DNA from: Tetrahymena elliotti 4EA
Taxonomy: Eukaryota > Ciliophora > Oligohymenophorea > Hymenostomatida > Tetrahymenidae
NCBI GenBank assembly: GCA_000231825.2
Contig: JH720293.1
Location: forward strand, 248,001-312,000
Length of the DNA: 64,000 nt
Reading direction: 5' to 3'
The notes below the pieces were generated by a model. That model had not been told where the DNA came from and did no database searches. It was given only the letters and a program-made list of their open reading frames with translations. Shown one piece after another: positions 35,201 through 47,176 of the stretch. Made by a program: the position numbers and the translations under genes. The first letter of the stretch is position 1; each line of letters opens with the position of its first letter.

Positions 35201-35790
35201 GGAAACATACTTTAATGTTAAGTAATAATATTTACACTACAAAGTATTTTTATGATTTCAAATATTTTTTGAAAATTTTTAAGGTTGGTTTTTATTAACC
35301 TGAATGTGGAGGCATGAAATCATACAATTCTTAAAATTTTCCATCATAGGTTATTACTTTAGATGAAATCGGTTAATTAGAATATCTGTTTTATGTTGAG
35401 CATCTTTAGGAATATGCAAATCTTAGAAATATTCAAGATTTTGATGAATTCGTTTTAATGAATGAAGATAAGTAGCACCTAAAAATGCTAAATCAGCTCT
35501 TTTATTAATCAAATGCTATTGTTAAAATTTATGTTAAAGAAAGGCCTTAGCCAGTAAATGAATATAAAATACCACCGTTCCAAATGAGCTAGCTCACAAG
35601 ATTACGACATCCTATATGGCTTACTCTATGTTTAGATGGAAAAATTGGACCTATAAGCTAGAAGCCTCTAAATAAATATTGGGAAAAAGTTTCTAAACCT
35701 AAAAACTATTGGGAGTCACACAGTGGTAACTAAGCTCTTCCTGATTCAGTTATATGCCAGAAATTTTATGAAAGCAAATAAAAGAAATGA
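32246..35790 (+). CDS. Large multi-pass membrane protein with extracellular domain, orphan
   Basis: Not recognised. Five exons (32246-32563, 32625-32820, 32876-33797, 33850-35221, 35284-35790) sum to 3315 nt, 1104 residues. The phase across the 33797/33850 junction joins the TM half and the second half in one frame. Two N-terminal spans start at 'YISWSALVLVFTSIW'. An acidic linker 'ENLDDDESDIEISG' and a third span follow. Next come four spans and a Cys-containing loop ('CLNVSCCKLI'), then a fifth in that block. A further span at 'FVLFLLFIILFVSIS' leads into about 630 residues without clear TM. These are Cys-containing and rich in N/T/S sites, so probably outside the cell or in a lumen. A separate gene starting at ATG 33878 is the alternative, but an ATG start there is not needed by the phases. 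Confidence 0.75.
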
Positions 35791-36544
35791 TGAAAATAAA
35801 TTTAAGAAACTAAAAGTTTTTTTTTGTGCATAAATAAACTAAAATGAAAGAATGATCGTTTCTTTAAAATGACGTTTGTATAGTACTCTATATTTATACT
35901 CATTAGTTAAAATTCTTAAAATTGATATATTTCAATAAAAATTCTGCTCGTTAAATAAATAACAAACAGAGAAATCAAAAATAGAGAAGATTTGATTGAT
36001 TTTATTTGTAAAAATTTGAAAATTAAAGATCCAAACTTAGATATAAATCAAATTATTTATCTTTGATAATCAATGAGATTGTTAATTTATAATTGATGCA
36101 CTCATTCATCTATTCATTCATTCAGTTTTTCATTCACAAATCAACTTCATAAAATTAAATTGATAAAATTTTGAATTTGCATGAAATTTTCATTTATAAT
36201 CAAAGAGGGTTAAAGAGATACATGGATATAATCGAAAGTTATTTATTTTTATGTTTCTGATTATTTTTTAGGATTTGTTTTTATCGATCAATTAAAAAAT
36301 AAGCAAACAACCAAGCAAGCAAATAAATATAAAATCAAAATCAAATAAAACCAAAGATAATAATTAAAAACAAGCAAGCAAGCAAACAAACAAACAAATA
36401 ATTAAACAAAAGTTAGAAATAGAAAGTACAGTTGAATTATAAATTAATAAAATCAAAGTCCTCTCTATTATAAAAATCAAATTACAATAAAGAACGGTAA
36501 TTTTAATAGTAAAAAAGATTGCAAAGCAAGTCATTATAGGCATC
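35791..36544. other. Intergenic with tetranucleotide repeats
   Basis: AT-rich spacer between convergent genes. It includes scattered AAGC/AAAC tetranucleotide runs; no gene seen. Confidence 0.5.
36371..36398 (+). repeat. (AAGC)n/(AAAC)n microsatellite
   Basis: Three CAAG units run directly into CAAA units (about seven 4-bp steps). A related short run, CCAAGCAAGCAAA, lies about 60 bases upstream. Confidence 0.75.
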
Positions 36545-37030
36545 TCATTTTACAAAAGCAAAATAAAATTAGAAATTCAATAGCAGGTGACGTTTGATAA
36601 TAAATGTTTCAATAGCCATACATCTAGCAAAATATGCAAAGAGGATAGTCAGCAAAGCATGCACGTTCCAAATCTACTACAACTCCTTAAAATTATTTGT
36701 AGTAAGTTCAATAACAGTCTCAGTAGTAGCCTTATTAGAATTAATATGCTTCATTGCAAGCTCAACAGCAGTAGCTACAATAGCATTAATAGCTGAATAT
36801 ATAATATTAATAAAATCCTTAATAGTAGTTTCTTTAATCTTCTAATTAGTAGCCATTGCAAGTTTTGAACCAATAATAACAATAATATACTGAGCAACCA
36901 AAGAGAACACTAAAACCCAAAGATCTCAATAACTGTAATTCTATTCCAAATGATTCTCTAAATAGAAAATGTGTTACTCCTCTTGATAAAGATAACCGAA
37001 ATAAAAAGCCTCAAAGCGGATAGCGTCCAT
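36545..37030 (-). CDS. Small two-TM membrane protein with an in-frame TGA
   Basis: Not recognised. From ATG 37030 to TGA 36545 the frame is 162 codons long, open except for one TGA at codon 35 (36926-36928). Codons are T-ending and GC-richer (GCT, ACT, ATT, CTT, ATC, CGC) than elsewhere here, as in highly expressed ciliate genes, on both sides of the TGA. After it, 'DLWVLVFSLVAQYIIVIIGS' forms one membrane span, then an amphipathic stretch with 'SAINAIVATAVELAMKH', and a second span near 'HALLTILFAYFARCMAI'. Explanations: a 24-nt intron (GTTATTGAGATC...TTTTAG, in-frame removal), stop read-through or selenocysteine, a real stop with the gene starting at ATG 36856 (103 residues), or a sequence error. 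The antisense ORF at 36594-36845 is its shadow. Confidence 0.6.
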
Positions 37031-37722
37031 CTTCAAAAGAATAGCGTAAATCTACTAAAGTTAACTGTAAAATTTTGAAATTAATTTAATTGAACCGTAC
37101 ATAAATGCAAAACAAACCCTTTTTGAATTTTAGAGATTAATTTTTTATCAAGAAAGTTTTTTAAATAGATACTTTATGATAGTATTTAAGGATCAATATC
37201 CAATAATTAGGTGTAAAAAGCAAACTAGTTTATTTTAGAGAGTTAGGATTATTATTTTAATTAAGGAAAAGAGGAGTCATTTTTTGAGTTGGAAAAGCAA
37301 ACTACCAAATTAACAAAAAATTAAATAAATCAAAATCAATTCTTTAAAATAACAATTTGAAAAGAATTAATTCCAAACGATAACAAACACAAAAAAAGAA
37401 AGAAAGAAAGCAAGCAAGCAATCAAAAAATATTTAGAAAGAAAGAAAATTAATTCTTTGTTTGTTTGTTTACTTAATAAATTAAACAAAGCAAAGGAGAA
37501 TTTTCACTTTTTTAATTGATAAATAGAAAGATTGACTGATTGAATAAACAACGAATTGATTGATAAATAAATGAATTAATTAATTAATTATTAAAGTGAA
37601 TATAATTAAAAATAAAAATATTATTAATATTTTTTTGCTTTTAGGCTAGCATAATAGCAAATACATTTTTCTAATTATAAAATTAATTTATAAAATTCAA
37701 AAAGCTACTTTTATTTCAAATC
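37031..37722. other. Divergent promoter region with microsatellite
   Basis: No gene. It contains (GAAA)n/(GCAA)n repeats at 37391-37422 and TTTG repeats near 37457, which can pair with the CAAA-rich side. Confidence 0.5.
37391..37422 (+). repeat. (GAAA)n(GCAA)n microsatellite
   Basis: A run of AAAGAAAG changes into GCAAGCAAGCAA, the same tetranucleotide drift from a third base A to C seen at 36371 and 53014. Confidence 0.7.
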
Positions 37723-40700
37723 ATGAACCATATTTATAATACCTATAAACGAAAAGTAAACTCTCCTGACAAATATCATAGTGCATAGCATTCTAGGACT
37801 ATTTCACATACATAAGACGCCGCAAGTTATGCAAAATAAGTTCTTCAGTAACCCTCAACAAAGGGTAGTGGATCATAAAATAGCAATTCAATTAAAAATA
37901 CTAGTTTAAATAATGGGAATGTATTACGTTAGTCTTAGTAAAGCAAATTAAATAGTAGTATGAATAATGGGATGCTTTCTATTTTGAATCAAAGCAACGG
38001 ATCAAGCTCTAAAGGAGAAAATAAAGAAATTGTTTAGCTTTCAGGATATCCTGCAAATTCCTTAAATACTTCATAAAATTAAAGAAAAACATCATCAATG
38101 TCATCAAAAAATGTTCCTTTACCCAAGAATAGTGGGACTATGCCTTCCTCAGCAACCCATTAAGGAAGCAATAATCTAAACATATCATACAATTCTAACT
38201 ACTATTACAAAAATGGAATTGATTAAGTTGGAAGTAATAATAGCTCTAAACCATAAACAAGATAGCAAAGGGCTAATAAATCTGTTTACTAACCTTCAAC
38301 AGCTGGCGCTTAAATAAATACTCCTCAATTGCAATAGTTTTAGATAAACTTTAATCAAAATATATAACCAAATTAGCAAATAGTCTTCCCATAGAATTAA
38401 CCTCCCTACACATATTCATCTTCTAATTAACAATAATCTCAACAATAAGTCAATATGCATTAAATTCCAATTCACTCTCATCATTAGCGCAGTATTTCCC
38501 ATTATGGAACAGGACATCATAGCTTTAATATTCCTTCTATTGGTGACATTAATGAACATCCAATTGTATTTTCAAATACCAATCCTCATGTTTCTTACAA
38601 CTAAAATGGTTAAGTTAATGGAGGAGTTGGTCGTCAAATTCAATAAGGAAATTTTAACTCAAGCATCCCAAATACTTTGTCTTTATCTTTCAATAAAGAT
38701 GAAGAGTAATAATTTTTGAGAAACTCAACTAAATTCCCTCATTCTAGTATAGCTAATGGAAATTCCCACCCTTAAAGCATCCTCTCTACATATTCATCAC
38801 AATAAAATTAAATCAAAAAGAAGATAATGCAAAATTCTTCTTCTTCATCTCATCAATCTCAATCTTCCTAATAAATGTAACAATAACAACAATACCAAAT
38901 ATAGCAAGCTGCATATAAAAACGAAAAAGCATTTGACTTGCTTTAAAAAGGTAAATAATCTTTTAAAGAAAATAATATAGATGAAGCCCTAAAGTATTTC
39001 TAAGAAGCAATGAAAGAAGAACCAATGATGCTAGAAAGCTAATATTTGCTAGGTGTATGTTTTCTATCTTCCAGCTAATATCAAAAAGCAATTGAACAGT
39101 TTTGCGATTTACTAGAAAAGAATGAACATTACAAGAGAAATGTTTATCTTTTGATTGCAATAGCATATAAAAAAATAAATACAATAGATGCAGCTATTCA
39201 AATAGTAAGTTATTAATAACCACTATTTACTCAATATTTTTTTAATTAATTTCTAAATATCAATTTTTGAAATTTTGAAATTTTCATCAAAACTAAATTA
39301 AATAAATCACATTTAAAAATAACAGTTAAGAAAAGCAATCTAATAATATCCTAAATACTATGACGCATTTATTTACAGAGGAAAATTACAAGTTAAAATG
39401 AAGAGATTTGATAAAGCCATCTCAGACTTCGATATTGCTATTCGTTTAAACAGCTAATGCGGATTAGGTAAAAATTATAAAACATAAATTAACTAAAATT
39501 ATTAATGAAATTCTACTTTACTAAATATTTATTTTTTTATTCGTAAATAAAAAAGGATATATGGGAAAAGCAGATTGCCTTAGATTTATGGGTGAATATG
39601 ATAAGGCAATCAGCCTCTACACACAAGCATTGGAAAAAGAAGAAATTATTTCTAAAGTAGCTATCTTGAAGAGAGCAATTACTAATTTAGAAGCTAAATA
39701 GTTCGACTAGGCTAAAGAGGATCTATAAAAAGTATATAAAAATTCTTAAAGCTAAATTTTTATTTATGATTTTTTATTAAAAAAAGATTCTTAATGATGA
39801 CCCTCAAAATTCTGAAGCTTACTACTTTAAAGGAATGCTACACTATAAATAAAGTAAAATTGAATTTTTATCTTAGCTTAAAATAACTTGACAATTTATA
39901 TTTACAGAAAATTTGAATGAAGCAATTCTTTCTTTTGAGTAGGCCATAAAGCACAATAACTCTAGAAAAGCTGTTACCAAGGCCCTTTATGAGATTTCTA
40001 AAATAAAAATAGAGTTAAGAGATTTTTACTAAGCTTATCATACACTCTAGAGAGCAGATTACTTAGATGTTGATCTTAAATCTCTTGAAAAGTTTAGAAT
40101 TTTCACTGATGGTGTTACATTTTTAATGAAGAGAAAACACAAAGAAGGTATTAGAAACCTGACAAATCTTGTAAAAAATTATAGTTTAGGAGATTTCCTC
40201 AAGCCTTTAGTCTATACTTACAGAGCATATGGTTATTTTTGTTTAGGAAAGCACCAAAAAAGCTTAAACGATTTACAGTTTATTGAAAACTTTTCTAAAT
40301 TGGAAAAACCTTCAATCTATAATAAACTAATTTGCGAAGGTATTATATCTGCCCAAAACAATTAATTCGAGCAAGCTATGAATTTCTTCAACAAGGCTAA
40401 CAAAATATTCCCATAAAAAATGGAACCTTACTTCTATAAGGCTATGACTTTGATTCGCTTCTCAAACAAATTAATTCCAAAGACAGATGAAGATAAACGT
40501 CTTTAGTATAAGCAAAATGCTTTAAAAAATTTAGACAAGGGCATTGAACTTAATGATTCTAACTCAAATATATATTTCCATAGAGGTTTAATAAGATTCT
40601 CTTTGAACTAAATAAATGAAAGTAAATTAATAACTTATTCTACTAGTAAAAATATTTTAAATATCTTCTTAATTTAATAGGTATTAAAGATTTCGATTCA

Positions 40701-42685
40701 GCTATTGAGAAAGCAGAAGAAAGTCAATCAAAGCATCATTATGCTAGAGGTTTAGCATATGGCTGCATATAATAATATAGATATGCTATAAATGATTTAT
40801 CTTATGCTATTGAAAACAACCAAAATTATGCTAATGCTTATTTAAATAGAGCTAAATGTTTACATCTCTTAGAAGATAAAAATTCAGCATTTAGAGATCT
40901 CCAAAGGTACATAAGTGTCAAATAAAATGATCCTGATATTCACTTATGGTCTGGAAATCTCCTATTTAATATTGGTGAATTTGATGATGCAATTAAAACT
41001 TATTCAAATGCCAATGGAATCAACAGGAATGCTGACATACTCTTATTGCGTGCAAAATGCTATATTGCATATAAAGAGTTAAACAGCGCACTTCTGGACA
41101 TGGATAGAATCATAGAACTCTAAACTGAAAAAACTGAAATGGTTAAGTATGATAAATTATGTTTGAATTCTTTAAAGATTGCTTCATAGAGTTCAGGTGT
41201 AGCAGATTAGTAAGGATAAAGCAATTTCTTTAAAGAGGCTCTTGCCACTTTAAAAGATTCTAAAAATGTTGAAAAGGGAGTAGAAGGTATCTGTTTCAAA
41301 AGATCAGATTACTTATTCTATAAGGGTGTCTACTACTTTTACCTCAAAAACTATGATAAGGCCATGAAAAATCTCAACAAATCTTTCAAACTTAAGAAAG
41401 ATTATGCAGAAGTTGAACGTAAGAAGAAGTTAGATGAGTAAGATTTAGCTCAATTGATGGAATAATATGGAGAAGAGCATGCTTACATACTAACTTCATT
41501 GGAAGAATACGAATTTACCAATAGAACTTATAATGTATATGAGCATTATTTTAATATAGCAGCCATTTATATCTTACAAAAAGATTATGATAATGCATCA
41601 AAGTATCTATTAGAGCTCAGAAATATCATAGAGCAAGATGAAAACAGAATAAAATAAATAGATATTCTATTCTAAATTCTTGAAGATGAATAAGAAAAAA
41701 GTGATGCTATCTTTTCTCAAAGTAAAATTTATCAAAACAAACTTATTTTTTATTTTAAAAATTTATTAATTTATTCTAATGATCTTTTTGATAACTTAAA
41801 TAGTTGATGAATAAGCTTTAGCTGATATCTACAATATGCAATTCTTCCCTGTCAAAAACAGATTATGCTCTATTTTCCCAAGAGTCTCTACAAACTTCTC
41901 AATATATAAAGACTTTGTAATATTTACTTTGTTTTTTAATTTATCAAAAATTAATATTTTATTTTTCAAATTAAAAAGAGTCTCAATTTGTACTTCTGTC
42001 TCCCAAAGATAGAACCTCCCTCCATGAAGCCTTCTTTCGATGAATCACTTTTAGAAAATCTTCAAGTATAAAATATTTAGTATTTAGGAACTTTTTTTGA
42101 ATTTATTAAATTTTTATTTAGCCAACTGCAGTTGAAAATAAACCCGAAGCTCCTTGGATCCGTAGAACATCAGAAGGTATTATTTTTACTGATAATGTCC
42201 AATACTTTGACGATCTAGACCTGAAGACAGAAAGTACTAGAGGATCAGGTAAAATATTAGTTTAAAACAACACTTACTAATTAATTTACACAAAAAAAGC
42301 TCGCCATCATGAAGATGATCATGGCTAAGGTGGAGCAAGATAAGATATTAATAGTGAATAAATAGATGTAAGCTTCCATAAAAATAATGAAAATAGAGAT
42401 GATAAATATAAAAAGCCTGAATTTGATTGTGATGAGCTTATGAATGATTTATCTCATTATCTCTATTAAGATTACTAAGATATAGGTAAAATTAGATTAA
42501 TTAGTATTAATTTATTAAACATATTTAATATAAAATAAGATTACCTCTATGCAGGTGAAGAACCTGTTTACAAACAATCCCCATAAGTAGTAGACAAATC
42601 TAAGTTAAAAGACTTGCTAAAATTAGATGATGATATTGAGAAAAAATTAGCAAAATTGCAACAAAAAAAGAATAAGGATTAATGA
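37723..42685 (+). CDS. Large tetratricopeptide-repeat (TPR) protein
   Basis: Scaffold-type protein of 1426 residues. Eleven exons were placed: 37723-39204, 39326-39467, 39556-39731, 39787-39853, 39908-40621, 40681-41721, 41804-41916, 41979-42065, 42122-42248, 42300-42485, 42540-42685 (4281 nt). Residues 1-395 are disordered, rich in S, N and Q. From about residue 400 come many TPR units, for example 'DEALKYFQEAMKEEPMM', 'FDKAISDFDIAIRLN', 'YDKAISLYTQALEKE', 'FDSAIEKAEE' and 'YDKAMKNLNKSFKLK', arranged in at least two blocks. The last 200 residues, with 'APWIRRTSEGIIF', are outside the TPR fold and acidic to basic. No membrane span. Q-rich N-termini plus TPRs are common in ciliate cytoskeletal and ciliary proteins, but nothing specific assigns it there. 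Confidence 0.88.
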
Positions 42686-43464
42686 AGCAAAAAATAAATT
42701 GAAAAGAAATATTAAATATTAATCAATAAATGATTTAAATCCAAATCCCTAATTAATTTTTTATCATAAGGTCAAGGAATTTTAATAATAACAAAAATAA
42801 TGATATTATAATATTTAAAGCAATTTTTTCCAAACAAACTATTGATTGATTGACCTATTAAATTATATAAAATTAAATTCAAATATAAAATTAATTAATG
42901 AACTATGATAAATATTGAATTTTATTAATTAAATTGTCATTATTATACTCTTTTATTTTTATGTTCTATTACTATTTTTCTTATTTTTATATCATTCAAT
43001 TCATTTTCATTTATGTCAATCTTTACTTACTTAACTACTCTTACTCATTCTTAACTAATATTATTTAAGAGACATTATTTTAAATTATAATATTATTTCA
43101 TGATGAGGAGATCTATTTGATCTCTATAATCAAAATAGTGAACCAGCCCTGATAAGAGAGAATTATATTAAATAAATCATCTTATTCTAATAATTCTAAG
43201 ATGAAGCTCTTTTTAAGTAATAGATTTTTTTAAATATTATTGGTTTTTGTAATGATATTATAAATGATTTATTTATTTTTATTTTTTAAAGATTTAGATT
43301 CAGTTGAAACTAATAACTTAAAAATCACTTTGTGTTTTAAAAAATTTGAAAATTTAATATTTGGTTTGATAACTAAAGATTTAATTCATAATTTTTGATA
43401 AGTACAAGTTTTGTTGAGCTTTTAATTAAATTAAAAATAATAAAGATAAAAGGAGTGGTGTTTA
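42686..43464. other. Intergenic, no gene seen
   Basis: AT-rich spacer. One small palindromic stretch lies around 43112 (GGAGATCTATTTGATCTCT). No gene. Confidence 0.5.
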
Positions 43465-45838
43465 ATGTCTTAAAAGGCTGGATTTATAAATTAAAAATCT
43501 AGTTAAAATGTTATAAAAGAGCAGAAACAAACAACATAAATAAATAAAGTTTGTATTTAATCATCTTAAGTAATTATTTTTCTCATTTTTATATAAATAA
43601 CTTTCTTATTATGTTTAGATTGCTCTGAATTAAGTTATTCCTGGATCATAAGAAAACTATTCTTTACTATATTCTTATATCAAGTAAGTTGATAAATGGA
43701 TAAGACCTAAAAAAATGTCTAAAGGTACATTTTTGTAGGATTTAATTCAAAATAGTGATTTAATAAAATTAAAAAGATCAAACTTAGAAGATGATTGAAG
43801 AGATTTATACTACAAAATTTCAAAAGGAAACATAACATCTTTTATCAGGGAAATCTAGCATTAAAATGCAAAAAAATATTGTACCTTTTCCACAGCATGT
43901 CTATGAAACAATCAAGAAAAAGAGTAAACAATAAAAGTAGCTTGAATAAGTAATTTTATTTTCAAATGAAAAATTAAGTTTTTAAAATTATAAAATATAT
44001 AGTAAATAGTTAATTTGTTGGTCAGTGTTGAGTTTTACTCCTAAAAATAACCTGAGATTAAATTGTTTTAGCAGTATTTTAGTTTAATAGATTATTGGTT
44101 TTTAATTTATATTTTTAAAGATTTTTATAGCAGAATTATGATGATGATGATTTAATATTTTTCTTGTTTGCTAGAGCTATTTCTGAGAAAGTAGTTGGAT
44201 TAGAATTCTATCAACGTAATTTAATTTTATTCTATTGTTTTTAATATAATTAAATTAAATATAGAAATAACATAAAAATACCTTGATCCTAGCTTGATCT
44301 TTGTCAGTGTTAACAAAGCTTAAAACATTGCCACTATGGTTTATGGAGAAGCAGATAAAGAAAATCTAGATAATGTAATTCATAATTTAAAGAAAAATAG
44401 TGATTTCGATCCAACTGATTTACTGCATAAGAGAGAGAGAAAAATTTCAGTCTACAATATATTAATAATTCTAATAAGTCTATATAGTAATAAAAATTTG
44501 TTGGCTGAATAAAATGTAAACTTATAGGCAAATAAAAATTAAAATAAGGATTAAAATATATCAAAAATAACAGAAAGACTTGAGTCTTTTATAACATCAC
44601 CAATTTATTCAAATAATAAATTCAATACATTTTGTAGTGTTGAAAAGCAAGATTTTGGCTTAGAAAATGAAGTATTTATTAATGATATTTAGAATAAATT
44701 TGAATAAAATAATTAAAATGGTGGCATATTGAGAAATAAAAATTAATTTCCTTCTGAATTTTAAGTTAATGATAATACATTTGGCCTAATGAAAATATAA
44801 TAACAAAATAATTAATAATCTTAGTAGCAAGAAATTCTATCTTCTTATGATATTATTAGATAATCTTTTTCTTCGTAGGATAAAGATATCCTGAAAAATT
44901 TTTCTATGTTGGATTCTAAAATTAATGACTAAAATAATTTATAAAACACCTAATAAAATTAACAAAATGGATTTTTTGGTGAAAAAAATGAATTTAGAAC
45001 TTCAAAGTTTTAATTAAACTAAAATGAAAATCATATTCGTGAGAGATCATGTGAGGAAGAAGTATAGTAATAACAAAGGCAGTTCAATTAAAACCAAGAA
45101 GATACAGGAGTTTACTAAGAATATTAAGATTATGATGAGATGAATAGTTATGAAAATCAATAAAATCCCATTTCTTCTTAAAGACATTAAAAGAATAACT
45201 TTTAAAATTATTAATAAAGCTAAAAAGATGAAAATAATTTAATGAATGGTTTTATTTATAAGAGTGAGTATTAAATTTAATAAGAAAAGAAGAAAAAAGA
45301 ATTGGAACTAGAAAAATAAAGATAAGCTGCTCAACAAACCTAGTAAGAATAAGAATAACAAGAATATGAAAGCTATTAAATTGAGCTTAATAATGAAAAT
45401 TAGTAGATTATATTTTTGAATGTTCATTAAAGACTTGAAGAATTTATAGAAGTAATGATTTAGGACTCTAACCACTTATCAGAATAAGAATAATAGTAGC
45501 TTAAAGATAAATTATATGAAATTATAAGCAGGAGAGTTAATGATCTTCTTGCTTCTATATTTAATAAAAACTTTTCAATATGGTTTAGAAGCTGCTCAAT
45601 TTAAGAACCAAATCCATATTAAAATGAGTATCTTTAGGATTTGTTAAACAAGTACCAAAAATTAAATAAAATCCCTCCTGAATAAATTACTAAAATAGAC
45701 TTAAACTAATTTTCAAAAAAAATTCTCTAAGTAAATTTATTTTATTATTAAAAAACTTTTCATTTAACTTTTTTATAAAAGACACCCGAACTTGCCAAAG
45801 AGATAGGAAGACTGATTGTTAGCATTAACTTAAATTGA
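43465..45838 (+). CDS. Q/N-rich orphan protein, 662 residues
   Basis: Not recognised. Six exons (43465-43569, 43619-43683, 43739-43949, 44131-44215, 44265-45730, 45782-45838) sum to 1989 nt with phases that all close. Residues 1-125 are basic and Q/K-rich. A conserved-looking globular part follows, from 'NYDDDDLIFFLFARAISEKVVGLEFY' type sequence (seen in parts) to 'KYLDPSLIFVSVNKAQNIATMVYGEAD' and 'RKISVYNILIILISLYSNKN'. Then comes a long Q/N/E-rich coil with 'KKKKELELEKQRQAAQQ' and a C-terminal helical part 'ELAKEIGRLIVSI'. The region 43684-43738 could alternatively be read as exon, giving an early stop; the intron reading is preferred because it keeps the frame into exon 4. No TM or signal peptide. 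Confidence 0.65.
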
Positions 45839-46378
45839 ATTTTATATTATCACAAAAAATATTAGATATAAAACTGTAAATATTTGAAAGACCCTTGTAA
45901 ATAAATCTTAAAAACATAAAAAAAACACCAAAGAAGTTGTTGAAAATTTAAATTATTTATTTATAACCAAACTTCTAACACTTTATTTTTAAATTATTTT
46001 GAGTAAAAGTCATTTTATTTTGAAAAAGTTTATTTTAAAATAATTGTAGAAGAGTAATATTATATTTTTCTTGAAGTTTATTAATGTTATAAAAACTTTA
46101 CACAATTAATTTGTTACTTTTTTACACTATTATTTTATAAAAAATATTAGTACTTTTTTAAATAGACATTTTAAGAATTAGAATTTATTAGATAAAAAAT
46201 AAATTATTCTTCTTTTTGATAGAGGGTATAATCTTCTTAAAAAAATTGATTATAGCTGATAGAGTTAATACTAAAATTAATTACTTTTATACTGATTTTA
46301 AAATTACTTAAATTTTTTGTTAGTAAATAATACTAATAGATAAAATAATTTAGCTTATTAAAATAGATATTGAATAAA
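45839..46378. other. Intergenic, no gene seen
   Basis: AT-rich spacer between two plus-strand genes. T-rich first half (3' UTR), A-rich end (leader of ELP6). Confidence 0.5.
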
Positions 46379-47176
46379 ATGTTTTAAAGAATTAAAGACT
46401 TAGTTGCTGATTTTCCTTGGGATGATGAAATTAAACCCAAGGGATAATTCTACTTTATCAAAGATACAATTTACAATAATGCAAATTTCATGATTTCATA
46501 AATCTTAAATATATATTTAAAAAAAAATGATGGAGTTTCTTTGATTGCAGCTACCTAAAACTATGCTCATTATTTGAATACATTAAAAAGAACAGGATAG
46601 AATATTGTTCCCTATATTACAAGAGAACAACTTACCTACATAGACTTATTTTCAAATTGCAATGATTGGGTTCCTGAAGATTTACCTTTCATTGAAGAAA
46701 CACATTAAAGTTGGTCTGAACCTCCATCAAATGCCTTAAAATTATAGCTTAGAGATAATAATGAGTAGGAATATTACACAAAAATAGTTAAAAAAATTGA
46801 ACTCTCTTTGGATAAGTAGGAAGGTAATCCTTCAATAATAATAGACAATCTCACAAATCTTTTTGATAGAACCTAAAATAAGGCACTTTTGTATACTTTT
46901 GTTTGTAGTTTGATATAGCTTTGCAAAACTCACTCTAAGAAACCTTCTCTTTTTATCCTTTCAACTTGCACATTCGATTAAGATTTATAGAGACTACTTG
47001 GAATAATAGAAAGTAATGCAGATTCAATTATAGAAGTTTTTGAAAATCCCAGTGGATATCAAAAGGATATTGCTGGCTAAATAGTCATTAAAGTAAAGAA
47101 AAATAATAAAATAGCAAAATTTTTGTACAGTCTTACAGAAAATTCTGTAGAAATTAAAGATACATATACAATTTGA
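46379..47176 (+). CDS. ELP6: Elongator complex subunit ELP6
   Basis: RecA-fold subunit of the Elp456 ring of Elongator, which supports cm5-type modification of U34 in tRNAs; it acts in the cytosol. Single exon of 798 nt, 265 residues, about the same as human ELP6. Seen: an N-terminal strand/helix 'FPWDDEIKPKGQFYFIKD' in the place of the P-loop but without a Walker A motif (as usual for ELP6), 'GVSLIAATQNYAHYLNTLKRTGQNI', the Walker-B-like strand 'PSIIIDNLTNLF', 'SLFILSTCTFDQDL' and the typical last hairpin 'DIAGQIVIKVKKNNKIAKFLY'. Identification is from overall pattern and length. Partners ELP4/ELP5 are not in the window. ELP5 is the only close alternative. Confidence 0.75.

Noticed and set aside
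33878..35790. Separate gene starting at ATG 33878
   Set aside because: The preceding exon joins in phase through a normal intron, so a single 1104-residue protein explains the data better.
36420..36544. SECIS-like element after the in-frame-TGA gene
   Set aside because: ATGA, an A-rich loop and TGAT are present on the minus strand, but the helix between them is short and asymmetric.
36594..36845. 83-codon hydrophobic plus-strand ORF
   Set aside because: Antisense of the small membrane protein; the minus strand has the expression-type codon use and balanced composition.
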